Source: Cadophora sp. MPI-SDFR-AT-0126 (taxonomy: Eukaryota > Ascomycota > Leotiomycetes > Helotiales > Ploettnerulaceae). Taken from it: a DNA stretch of 64,000 nt. Positions 36,231 through 46,611 of the stretch are shown piece after piece (position 1 is the first letter of the stretch; every line of letters begins with the position of its first letter). The notes under the pieces are model-generated. The model did not search any database and was not told the origin of the DNA. It was given only the letters and a program-made list of their open reading frames with translations. Location: assembly GCA_020747065.1 (NCBI GenBank), contig JAGMVK010000017.1, positions 248,001 to 312,000 on the forward strand. The letters are read 5' to 3'. A program made the position numbers and the translations under genes.

Positions 36231-37181
36231 TCGAGCCTAGATTTGGAGAGTAATGACCAAGATGCGGAACGAGCGATACATTTTCGTAAGCTGCCTAGAG
36301 TTGTCTTAGATTTCTGAGGGCGTTTTGTCTACAAGGACTTTTGGCGTATTCTTCCTTTGCCTTCTTGGGTGGCACTGCCGGCTTTAGCGAGCGATTGACT
36401 CTCCATTTAGATTGATATCCCAATAGAGCTTTTGATTTTACTTTCAGATACCGTTTGGAGGATCCTCCTGTGGAGATCAGCTTTTGAGACTGAATGTTCA
36501 GCTGGTTAGTGATTCTAGATCAGCGTAAGGCTGAGGATGACGGCGACATCTGTGAACAGCGGCAAGGATCATCGTCCGTGTGTAGATATCGGGCGTGCAA
36601 ACCTCGTCGTGCAGAAACTTCATCTAATTGAAGAATGACACGGCATGAAAGGATACGGACATTGTATCAATGAAGAAAATCAGGGTCATTGCCGACACGA
36701 GATGCAGCGCAGCTCGCGTGGATCACTGCCAGAACACATTTTTTGTGCATATGGAGGATTCGTATGACTGGAACACTTTTAGAGTTTTCAGCCACCGGCA
36801 TTGGCTTCGAAGCTTCGTGAGATTTGCAAAGAACGAAAAAGAAAAATGAGAAGTAGAAACTCAAATTGATTTATCTCGAAAACAGAGCGCGCAGCTCAGA
36901 ACCGGCAGCCTTGTCAGCAAAATGGAGAATTTGTCCTTCATTAGTTGAGCTGGAACGAGGTCTTGGACCTGGGGAGACTAATGGTTCAATCCTCATACTG
37001 CTGATAAATGGCTAGGAACAGGGTTCGAATGTCCCGAGAACAGACAGACAGCCCCCGTGGACTCCTCCATCTTAGTGACTTCGCCATCTGAGACATGTCC
37101 AATGGTGACAATGGTAAATGACAGACAGGCGGGAGATCTGCGTCGTGGGACCAAATTGCAGGATCGGCTGAAGCAAAACTT

Positions 37182-37236
37182 TGCTTCTTCTTCTTCTTCT
37201 TCTTCTTCTTCTTCTTCTTCTTCTTCTTCTTCTTCA
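37182..37236. repeat. (TTC)n microsatellite, about 18 units
   Basis: Near-perfect tandem of TTC/CTT. It gives a poly-Ser or poly-Glu run in chance frames only. Confidence 0.95.
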
Positions 37237-39213
37237 CAGCGGTGGGCTCGAGGATGCTGTGTCTGCGAGACTCCCATGACAAGCGGCTGGGAACACACGC
37301 TGCGATTATCGTTCGATCAGGCAGTTTAAAATGGTAAAAAACATACGAAACTCCGTATCTCATCTTAAGTGCCGAACACAGCAGGATTCGAGATGGTGGT
37401 TGGTGATCATCGCGAAGATGTGTGGTGGATAGAGGATGGATGAGGTGATCTATCTCACCACAAATTCAGAATGGCTCCCGTTGTTGGGTCGGGTCGCTCG
37501 CTTGCTCCCGGCCGGGAATGTGAAAATGCACTACACCACCACCCGCACTTCCCGCTAGAAATCCTTCCTTCCTTCAACCCCTCCTCCCTCGCCTATCCCC
37601 ACTATCCTCCCCATCCAGTTTGACGACGACGACGGCTACGATAACAAAGGTCATGGCTACTGTACCCAATTGCTCCGTGGCTTCCGAGCCACATCAGCAC
37701 CATCTATCTATCTACAAGTATTTCTCAGCCCCTCTGTTTCTTGTAAAGATCTTCTCTACCCCTCACTGGAACCGTGTTATGCATTGGCCACGAACGCCCT
37801 TTCTCAGATCAGGACACCCCACCAATGAACGGCCTGACCTGTGAGAGAAGCCCCGAGACCCATGTACAACCATCGTGAACTCTGTCTTGTCTCCCCAGCC
37901 GGTCTGACTTGATATCGAACCAGTCCCGAGTCTGTATTGGTCCGAGAACAGGCTGGATCGACGAGGACGGGCTTCCAAGGCACTCTTGCATGAGCAGACT
38001 CGGACTCAGAGTCAGACTGGGACTCAGCCATGCAGCGATTCCTTCTTCCCAGTGCAGGACCAAGTGGCTCATCTATGTGTTCGCTGGCTCGCATCCAGAT
38101 TGCTGGTTACCGTCCACGCAGTCTATTAGACCATTGGAACTGGGATGTCTGATACGCTGCGTTGCGTACCAAAAGAGGGGCAGTAAAGGGAATATCGTCG
38201 TCGTCCCAATGAGCGCTGTTGACCGACGTCACGCGCGTCTATTTCTTCCCGTGGGAGCAGTTCCATGCATGTCAGCAAGGTTTCCAGAAGAAAAAGCGCC
38301 AACGCCCTACAAGTATGCACTGGATGCGAGTGAAGCATGCAATGGTAGCTGGAATCAAGCCAGATCGACGATTTAATGGGTTGGCGATCCCTATGTCCTC
38401 CTTCTCCCTTCCCTTTTCCCCTCTCTGGTGCCGCGCCGTCCTATCTTCAGCGGACAGGAACGCATGTTGGCTTACACAATTCAGCCCATTCTGCGGCCCC
38501 TTGATTCCGAGGTCACAATTAGCTATATTTCACAATTTTATATCTGACGTATCGACTTTTGCTTCTTACCTCAGCATTGCTCATTCTTCAGTATCGCATC
38601 TCACTCTACTCGGCGTGGGGGGAGCTTCATCGAACTGGACTTCTCTCACTTTACTCTCTCGGCTATCATATCCTGTCCGGTCTGTCTCTGATCAATTATC
38701 GTGGGAAGGCCAGCCCCTCCCAAGACAAGACAAGCGCCTCGGACCGACAGCCTCACTTTTCTTTCTCGTCTATGCAATCGCCCTCCCACAGTGCGCTACC
38801 ACTAAGAAGAAATATTTGGGCTTGGTTACTTTGTCTATAATATCTGGCTAAGAATACCTACTTACCACATCGCACGCCGTACAGCTGCATCACCCCAGCC
38901 CAGCCCAGCCCAGGACGCAGCCACCTCCAAAACCAACTGAAATCAATATCACCGACTGTCAGACGGTCCTGCGACCACGAACACGACACGACAAAAAACG
39001 AACCACCGATTCCCCGCCCTGGTACGGTGCCAGATAGATTGGCCATCCCTGCTTCGATTGGACTTACTCTTCCAAAACAGACCACAGAAAGTGGGGTACA
39101 CCGGTTCCGTATGATATTTTGGTGTCGTCCCAGATATCTTTCGTGGCATTCTTAGAATTATTGGGTCCAGCTGATTTGATGCATGTTTTCGTTGGCTGAG
39201 GGGAGAATTGAAG

Positions 39214-39220
39214 TATATAT
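39214..39220 (+). promoter_or_regulatory. Possible TATA box of the cysteine-rich microprotein gene
   Basis: TATATAT about 316 nt before the ATG at 39530. It is followed by a long C/T/A-rich leader with many CAA and TC runs, as in strongly expressed fungal genes. Confidence 0.35.
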
Positions 39221-39529
39221 TAGGGCGATGGAATCCTGAAAGAAAGCTCTGGGACACCGATCAGAGACAGTTCACTTTTTTTTCTTTCGAATCTTCTTTG
39301 ACAGTGAGAGACACAAAAACAAGCGAACACTTCCTGCTTCAACTGCTTTCTACACCATCGGCCAACCTCATCTCAACCTCATCTTACTTCTTCAAATCGT
39401 CTTCCCATACCTCTCTCTTTGCCAGATTCGAGACTATCAACTACTGCTGTCACTGTCATCATCCTCAAACCAACCACTCAATTGCAACAACCAACCTCCT
39501 CCCTCATTCTGTTGATCAAAAACATCAAC

Positions 39530-39682
39530 ATGACGTCCCAACTCACCCAACAACCACTCAACACTATGGCCATCGCCGCTCCCAAACCCCTCGTCAATCA
39601 CTGCTGCGGGTACTGTTGCAAGGAGGAACAGTATGGCCATCATGACTTCTGTGGCTGGTGTGAGAATACAGATTGTCTCTGA
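39530..39682 (+). CDS. Cysteine-rich 50-aa microprotein
   Basis: The ATG at 39530 sits in a good context (ATCAACATGACG). The frame codes 50 aa: a Gln/Thr/Ala-rich N-terminal half, then a C-terminal half with seven cysteines arranged HCCGYCC, then about 11 residues with two His, then FCGWCENTDC. There is no signal peptide, so secretion is unlikely. The paired CxxC-like groups with histidines suggest a small metal-binding (zinc or copper) knuckle. I do not recognise a family. The upstream leader is about 300 nt, very C/T/A-rich and follows a TATA-like element. The downstream stretch is also A/T/C-rich like a 3' untranslated region. It may be a real short gene that automatic callers would drop. 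Confidence 0.5.
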   Translation: MTSQLTQQPLNTMAIAAPKPLVNHCCGYCCKEEQYGHHDFCGWCENTDCL

Positions 39683-40536
39683 AGTGACAAAGTATTCTCA
39701 TCAAGCGACGCCGTCAAGACTAACATCGACCTCTCTACCAACATCATCCTCTACATCCAACGTCATCGAACATCCAATTCAACCTTTCAAAATCACAAAC
39801 CTCCAAACCTCCACGTTCTACCGCCGTTTACACTTCCACCACTACGACTTGCTTCAAATCACTACCAACGCCTTGGACGTCACCAACAATCTGTATTCTT
39901 CAATTTTTCTCCATTTTTGTATTCTCTAATCAAGCCTGTCCAAAAATCTTCGATCTTATCTCTACTTTCTTGGGCGCTGGTGGATGTTGCGATGAGGTTT
40001 TGAATTTTGACAAATTGTACGCGATATGGGAATAGCACGGGATGATTTGGCATTTGCGACGACTGTAGCGATTGAAAGGCATCTATTGTTATTCTAGGGA
40101 CAGGCTGGCTTTTGTTTTGGGATTGACCGGGCTTCGCTTCATTTTGAGGACTTTAAGGGGCGTTTCTGAGCCTTGATTATGGAGATTGTTAGGCGGTTGA
40201 TACTTATCTCAAGGAGGAAGCATGTAATGAAGGTCATTATGGTGTATTGAATGCTAGCAAGGTTATGCTCAGCAATGCAATATTGTATTCTTACATATTT
40301 ACATAATGCTGAAAAAGCTTCTCTATTCGAGAAAGATGAGAAGTGAATGAAGAGAAAACGCCAAAATCCCTGGTATCATATCGTACGTATCAACCACAAC
40401 CCTAATTATCTTGCAAATTTGCCCTCGTCTCGGCGAATAACACCGAGTGTAGAAATATGTTCCCAAAACCCATGCGTATGTGCAGCCATCGATCCTCCTA
40501 GCAAAGGGACGAAGAAAGAGGTAGTTTGGAGAGAAA
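39683..40536. other. 3' flanks of the microprotein and Exo70 genes
   Basis: No gene recognised. The two genes converge here. Confidence 0.5.
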
Positions 40537-42713
40537 TCACTGCAATCCCAGAAAGACAGCTGACATGGCCCCCTTATCATACTTGACATACTTTCCCTTC
40601 CCCTTATCAACTTCATGATACCTATCCCAGAAGCGCCCATACAGCGGCTCAATCATCTGCTGTACCTGTCTCCCCAACATCTCGCGAACTTCACGCTCCA
40701 TACTCATACTCTTGTGCTTCTGCACCAGATCGTCGAAGCTGGCGTTGAAGAGCCGGAATTTCTCTTTGATGGCGTCTTTGTCTTTGCTGCTGAGACCTTT
40801 GAGAATGGCGGCCGAGTCGATGGAAGCCGCGGAGCCAGATGGTGGCCGTTGGCCGCCGCGGTTGGTGTATTGGACGTCGAGGAGGTGGGTTGATGGCTCG
40901 CGCCATGCGGAGCCGTAAAGGGAGGCGCCGTTCTTGCGCCATTTGTCGACGTCGGCCATGCGTGATTGAAGGAGGGGTTGGAGTTCGGAGGTGCGGATCA
41001 TGCGGTCTACGATTGTGGCGTTGTTGGCGATGAAGACGCCGAGGGGTGGTTTTCCCTTCAGTAAAGGTCTGGCTCTTTGCTCAAGAGAACTGAGCAGGAT
41101 GTCGATGGTGTCGATGCTGTAGTTGGCGAAGATTTGCTTCCCATCTGCCCCTACATCGAAGGAGTTGAGAGTCGGTATTTGGTCGGAGGATTGATTGGAC
41201 GAGGCATTGGGTTTCCAACCGCCGTCGCCTATAGAGATCATTATGCTTGAGATGGGACGGAGGAAATCGACCATGGTCTGTAAACGAGTCATTATTTCTT
41301 GCGTGATTGGCAGCGCAGCGGCATCTTGCGGAATGCTGGGCAGCACTGCAATGCGTCGACGGATATCATCATGTAGTTCGCTCAACGATGACTTTCCAGT
41401 CTCTCGAACTGGCTTCAGTGCTGCAGCGAAGGAAGGCTTCAGCTCGCCTGTCCGACCTTCCATGTTGGATGACAGATTCGACATGATTTCAATAATCTCG
41501 TAGGCGAGAAAACAGTCGGTCGTCAGGTTCGCCTTGATATGTGAGTTCAGCTCTCTGAGGGTTCTAGCAAGTTCCGAGATTGCTCCCTGACAACTCAAGT
41601 TGAAGACTTTGCCCCATTCATCTCGAGAAAATAGACCACAGATGTTATCGTATTCGGCCAGGAAAGCTCCCTCCATTCCCATGGCGTATGTACCCATGCC
41701 ATTGGTGCCTTGTCGATATACGGCATCCGGTGACTTCTTCTTTGCAGTATTGACAGATGCAGCAGCTAGATTCTGTAACGTAGCTACAAGATATGGGCCT
41801 CTGACATTTGCGTACACCTGAAGCATGGGAGAATCTCGAGAGGACCCGGACTGCCTTGCGACAGATGCGATATACGAATTAATCAGACCTAAACGAGTCG
41901 ACTTGTCCTGAGAAAGCATAGGAAATGGCTTCTCTTTCGTGATGTAATGCAAAGGTTCGATGGGTTTCGAGTCTTCCTGGAGGAGTCTCTGGAAGTGTTG
42001 TTCCAGCTGCTCATTTCCATATTTGAGTAATTTCGACAGATCTGCCACCGCTTGCTGATTCGATCGAAGATTCGTTTGTTTTAACTCGGACAGTGCTTTA
42101 TTCACACGTTTGACCGAGCTCAAGAAGGAAGCCAGACCAACCTTCTCAGGGCTACGGCGCTGTTAGTACTCGATCTGGACAAGTGGGGTAAACGACTGAC
42201 CCCTTTCGAATTATATCCTCTTCATTGCTCTTGATGTCCGAAGGCTGGCGGATCCTCTGTATGGCTGAAATAACTCCATCGATATCTGCAAGCAATCAGT
42301 AGAGCTCCTGGCTGTGGTTGCGGCACAACTAACTTGTTCCCAGTACTTGTAACTTCTGCGTATTCCCATAAATCGGACCAATTGCCTCTTGTACACTTTT
42401 TCCACTCAGTTCCAACCTGGCCAACGACGCGGATAATTTTGTGTTTAGTACTCGAGTCTTCTCCAGCCGGCTATTGAGAACCTGATGTAATGGTCAGCGA
42501 TCAGTACATGTCTGAGATCCCCTCTGTCGCAACACTGGATCAACTGGCAGACACCTAGCTCTCCATTCCATCTCCCCAGATAATTCTTACCTCAACCTCA
42601 GCTCTGGCCTCCTCATCAGCAGCTTGTCTCGTGCCCAGACCGACTGCCATCATCGACTCCTGATGCTTCAAAGACCAGACGGCACGCCCCAACGGATACT
42701 TGCTGCTGGCCAT
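40537..42713 (-). CDS. EXO70: Exocyst complex subunit Exo70
   Basis: Four exons (42713-42591, 42481-42334, 42285-42201, 42151-40537) join to 656 aa. The start MASSKYPLGRAVW follows an A/C-rich leader, and introns have CTAAC-type branch sites. The N-terminal 120 residues are helical coiled-coil-like (VLNSRLEKTRVLNTKLSASL). The body has the Exo70 C-terminal fold, with YLVATLQNLAAA, FSRDEWGKVFNLSCQGA, LFIANNATIVDRMIR-type text (GVFIANNATIVDRMI), KEKFRLFNASFDDLVQKH and the family's closing segment YGRFWDRYHEVDKGKGKYVKYD. Exo70 binds PI(4,5)P2 and Rho GTPases at the plasma membrane and tethers secretory vesicles at sites of polarised growth such as hyphal tips. The lysines in GKGKYVKYDKG fit the membrane-contact surface. 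Confidence 0.95.
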
Positions 42714-44037
42714 GTTTGGCCCTAAACCCTGTCTGGCCGCGGTGAGGAAGGATTCTGCCAAAGTGTGGGGTTTAAGGTTGTCGCTGATATCGCTTTTCCC
42801 TCTTTCTTTCGATCTGGGACTTTTGTGACGCAGTATTTTGATTTTAAAAATTGGGGATGTGTCAGGTTCCGATATGTTTAATTTCATTTTTGCCCTGGTG
42901 GTAATTTGGAAGATGCCTGATTCACTTGTACTGCTCTTTTGCTTCCCTTCGCTCCGTGGCAAAACGTCCCCGTTTTGGCTTGAGGAGCCGAACCTCAGAG
43001 CCTACTTTCACCTGAACCGTTAATCGCCAATCAAGACCCTTTAATATTATTGAGCTGATGCTAGTGGTCAGCAAGTATTATATTTCCTCGAATCAAGCAA
43101 GCGATGTCTTTCGAAGTATCTTGTTCCTGACCATGCTGCAAGTTTGCAATTAAAGGTTTGAATACCTGAAACGTCCTGGATTGACTTTGGAAGTATTTCC
43201 CTCGGCAGCTGTCGTCGAACTGTCATCTGTCATTGCTTTTGGCTTCATCCGATTGTCTTTGTCATGAACCAAAACTTTCCCAGCCAACAGGTGATCCGTT
43301 ATTGTGTACCTACAGAGTTGGTTACTAGCCATGCTATGTCCTACCAAATTATTACCATCCAAACAAAGCAAGGCGCATTCGCGAGCTACAAGTACTCGCC
43401 GACCTTAATGCAAGAGCCTGCTATCAAAAAATAAGACTCGTCCTCTGAGAAGACTCTTCTTGTTGAATAGTCTACTCCTCCAAGCATGCAAGACTTTTTA
43501 TCACTTTCCAATGTCAAGATTCGAACTGGCGGCATTGGAGAATTCCCAGACGACTGGATGCTCCTGTGGACCTTGGAGGTGTGGTGTTCGCCGTCAAGCT
43601 TCAGTTCATTCATTTACCGATGCATCTTGGGACAACAGGAGCAAATATAATGAAGGGCTGTCTGAGTTGTGATTTCGTCTAGCTAGACGAAAGAGCTGTA
43701 GATATTTTCTCTCGGTTCCGGACATACAATTTCCTTTTGCATCGACTTTTCTTTTTTTTTTCTTTTTTTTTCTTTTTTTGGATAAATTATTTTGTCGACA
43801 GTCTTCACATGCTCAAGCTCTTGTTCCTGCCGATCCATCGTCATTCCGCCACGAGCCACACCGAGCTTGCGCCACACCGCCAGAAAAGTTGGTTCTGGCG
43901 CAGATGCAATTCAACAAATTCCATGTTTTTCCACTATCGCGGAGCTCCTGCTCCTGCCCGTCCTATCACACCCGATTCATTCTCTTAATCCATGTCTCTT
44001 TTTTCTTCGAAAAGAATCTGACCGTCCCCCATTCACG
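42714..44037. other. Divergent promoter region between EXO70 and the phospholipase gene
   Basis: No gene recognised. Contains a T-rich tract at 43746-43780 and a CT-rich stretch upstream of the phospholipase start. Confidence 0.5.
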
Positions 44038-46611
44038 ATGTCGCCGTCAATGCTGCGCTGCACGTCGCGGGTACCGCGGGGCCTTTTCATCCACCCTGCT
44101 CCACCACAGCTCAACAGCACAATAACAACGAAAACATGGCAACAACAGCACCCACATCTTGCTGATGCGACAATATCTCGTTCTCTCTTTACAAGATCCA
44201 AGTCGAAACCGCCTCGTTCCATGATGGCTTCACTCTCGCGATCAGCTCTTATCGGAGTTACCTCCGTCGTCATTGCGGGAAGTCTAACTTATATTCTCTA
44301 CCAGACCGACCAGCTCCAACCTCTCCCTCCTACTCGGCTTCGCAGAGACATCCGCGCTGACCGACTGCGGCGAGAAGCAGTAGAGGAAAAGAAGGAAGAA
44401 ATCGCAGCAGAAAATGTCAATAACCTCGAGGTTCTACCATTCAAGGAGAATGTCGAAGCAGTCGTAACTTCTTCAGATGATTCGGCATGGGGAAGCTTTT
44501 CAACAAAGTTTGCGCTTTTTTCTTCTGTTACGGATCTGCAATGGAGCTCAGTACCGCAGACAATTGTGAACTTTGTCATGCCAGAGTGGGCAAAGCTGCT
44601 TCCGGATTACATCACAAAGCTACAAAAGGAACTGTCCATGGCCCCTGGGTCTTTGGCAGATGAGATATGGCAGGAGGCGCATGATCCTTTCATAAACCCA
44701 GAGATCGAGTATTCTGCGTCTGTCAGAGTCTCGTCCGAGTTATGCGAGGAGGAGAAGGAGTTTCTGGCGAAGAGAAAGAAGGTTACGACGATTGCTTTGG
44801 CAAAATATTTGGGTTTGCCAGAAGAGGAAGTTCATCCGGATGATGTGCCGACTATTGCGATGGTAGGATCCGGAGGGGGCTTGAGAGCTTTGGTTGCCGG
44901 AACAGGGTCGATGCTGGCCACAAGTGAAGATGGACTGTTCGACTGCGTCACCTACACTGCGGGAGTTAGTGGCTCTTGCTGGCTCCAAGCTTTATATCAC
45001 TCGTCCCTAGGTGGCCGAAGAATGGACAAGATGGTCGATCACTTGAAGGCTAGGATTGGGGTCCATATTGCGTATCCACCTGTTGCTCTCGCAGCACTCA
45101 ATTCAGCGCCTACGAACAAATTCCTTCTGAGTGGCTTCGTCGAGAAGTTGAAGGGGGATCCGACTTCCGATTTTGGTTTAGTGGACGTATACGGACTTCT
45201 ACTAGCCGCGAGATTACTGGTGCCAAAAGGGGAGATCGGTGTCGACGACAGGGACCTGAAAATCTCCAATCAGCGTGATTACATCAAGCATGGTGAAAAC
45301 CCAATGCCGATATACACCGCAGTCCGTCATGAGATACCTATAATAAAGGAGGAATCAGCAGAAGAAAAAGAGACTGGCTCTCCATCAGAGGAGACGAAGA
45401 CGAAGGCTAAGAAGGAAGCATGGTTTCAGTGGTTCGAAATATCACCATTCGAGTTGTTCTGTGAGGAGTTTGGTGCTGGTATTCCAACCTGGAGTATCGG
45501 GCGGAAATTCGAGGACGGCCAGGATCAACCTCATGATGCAGATGGGCTTCGCGTTCCAGAATTGCGACTTCCCTTGTTACTTGGTGTTTTCGGAAGTGCA
45601 TTTTGCGCTACGCTGTCTCATTACTACAAGGAGATTCGACCACTTGTGAAAGGTCTCACTGGTTTTGGTGGAATTGACGAAATGATCGAGGGCAGAGATG
45701 ACGATCTCAGCAAAGTTCATCCTATCTTACCGGCGTCGATACCGAATTTCGCATATAAGATGGAAGGCAAGCTACCAGAGACAGTCCCGGAAAACATCTA
45801 CAAGAGCTCTCATCTGCAATTGATGGATGCTGGCATGTCAAATAACCTTCCCATCTATCCACTGCTCCGTCCCGGCAGAGATGTTGATGTTCTGATAGCA
45901 TTTGATGCTTCAGCTGATATCAAAACAGAGAACTGGTTGTCAGTTGCAGACGGATACGCCCGCCAGCGTGGAATCAAAGGCTGGCCCCTTGGTGCCGGAT
46001 GGCCCAAGCAAAGTGACACCGCAGAGAAGACAGCTGGTCAGCTTGAAGAAGCCCAAGCAGCCACAGCAGAAGAAGCAGACTCGAAGATCGAAGACGCAAA
46101 AGCCGAGCAAAAAGAACACCTCAAAGAAAATGAGCAGAAAGGCTCCAAAGCATCAAACAGCAAAGACGACGATGACTCAAGCGACCTAGGGTATTGCACC
46201 ATTTGGATAGGAACTACAGAAGAACGTTCATCCGCGACTGAAGACGTGCAATCCAAAGCTGTGAAAGAAGACTGGCAGCTAATGCAACCCGACGCCGGTA
46301 TCGCAGTCATCTACTTCCCATATCTTAGCAACCCCAAGATACCCGGGGTTGATCCCGTCACAAGTGACTACATGAGTACATGGAACTTTGTGTATACGCC
46401 CGAGGATATCGATAATGTTGTGGCCCTAGCGAGGGCGAATTTCGAGGAAGGGAGGGAGAGGACTAGGAGGTGTGTGAGGGCTGTTTATGAGAGGAAAAAG
46501 AAGAAGAGGGAGGAGAGGGAGAATGAGGAGAGAGAGCAGAGGTGGCGGAGGAAGGTTCGCTTGGGTATCGTGGGGAAGAAGGGCGAGGGTGACCATTTCC
46601 ACCTCACTTGA
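44038..46611 (+). CDS. cPLA2-like (patatin-fold) phospholipase / lysophospholipase, membrane-anchored
   Basis: An intronless 857-aa protein. I prefer ATG 44038 (MSPSMLRCTSRVPRG); the frame is open further upstream, but that part looks like a leader. The N-terminus is Arg/Ser-rich without acidic residues (SRSLFTRSKSKPPR), like a mitochondrial targeting signal. A single hydrophobic segment follows (ALIGVTSVVIAGSLTYIL, about residues 69-88). Catalytic features: oxyanion loop GSGGGLRALVAG at about 277, nucleophile elbow GVSGSCW at about 308, and the Asp of LMDAGMSNNLPIYPLL at about 596. This is the Ser-Asp dyad of the cPLA2 group. A Lys/Glu/Ala-rich insert near residues 665-715 and a basic coiled-coil tail are likely surface parts. 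It should hydrolyse phospholipid ester bonds at an organelle membrane. The exact substrate is unknown. Confidence 0.88.
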   Translation: MSPSMLRCTSRVPRGLFIHPAPPQLNSTITTKTWQQQHPHLADATISRSLFTRSKSKPPRSMMASLSRSALIGVTSVVIAGSLTYILYQTDQLQPLPPTRLRRDIRADRLRREAVEEKKEEIAAENVNNLEVLPFKENVEAVVTSSDDSAWGSFSTKFALFSSVTDLQWSSVPQTIVNFVMPEWAKLLPDYITKLQKELSMAPGSLADEIWQEAHDPFINPEIEYSASVRVSSELCEEEKEFLAKRKKVTTIALAKYLGLPEEEVHPDDVPTIAMVGSGGGLRALVAGTGSMLATSEDGLFDCVTYTAGVSGSCWLQALYHSSLGGRRMDKMVDHLKARIGVHIAYPPVALAALNSAPTNKFLLSGFVEKLKGDPTSDFGLVDVYGLLLAARLLVPKGEIGVDDRDLKISNQRDYIKHGENPMPIYTAVRHEIPIIKEESAEEKETGSPSEETKTKAKKEAWFQWFEISPFELFCEEFGAGIPTWSIGRKFEDGQDQPHDADGLRVPELRLPLLLGVFGSAFCATLSHYYKEIRPLVKGLTGFGGIDEMIEGRDDDLSKVHPILPASIPNFAYKMEGKLPETVPENIYKSSHLQLMDAGMSNNLPIYPLLRPGRDVDVLIAFDASADIKTENWLSVADGYARQRGIKGWPLGAGWPKQSDTAEKTAGQLEEAQAATAEEADSKIEDAKAEQKEHLKENEQKGSKASNSKDDDDSSDLGYCTIWIGTTEERSSATEDVQSKAVKEDWQLMQPDAGIAVIYFPYLSNPKIPGVDPVTSDYMSTWNFVYTPEDIDNVVALARANFEEGRERTRRCVRAVYERKKKKREERENEEREQRWRRKVRLGIVGKKGEGDHFHLT

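Larger units (their letters stand above)
36231..39529. other. 3.3-kb intergenic region with a trinucleotide microsatellite
   Basis: No gene recognised. It holds the 3' flank of the terpene synthase gene, a (TTC)n tract at about 37182-37236, and pyrimidine-rich stretches near 37550-37640 and 38395-38440. The long plus-strand frame 38219-38851 lacks domain features. Confidence 0.45.

Noticed and set aside
36960..37050. tRNA-like T-loop sequences (GGTTCAATCC and GGGTTCGAATG)
   Set aside because: The stems do not pair and no D-arm, anticodon arm or acceptor stem could be built.
37057..37329. Plus-strand frame with a poly-Ser run
   Set aside because: The poly-Ser comes from the TTC microsatellite; surrounding residues have no coding character.
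38219..38851. 210-aa plus-strand open frame
   Set aside because: It has no domain, motif or coding-like composition and overlaps several equally open frames in a C/T-rich stretch; probably chance.
43510..43560. ATTCGAAC motif resembling a minus-strand tRNA T-arm
   Set aside because: The flanking bases do not form a T-stem or acceptor stem, so it is not a tRNA gene.
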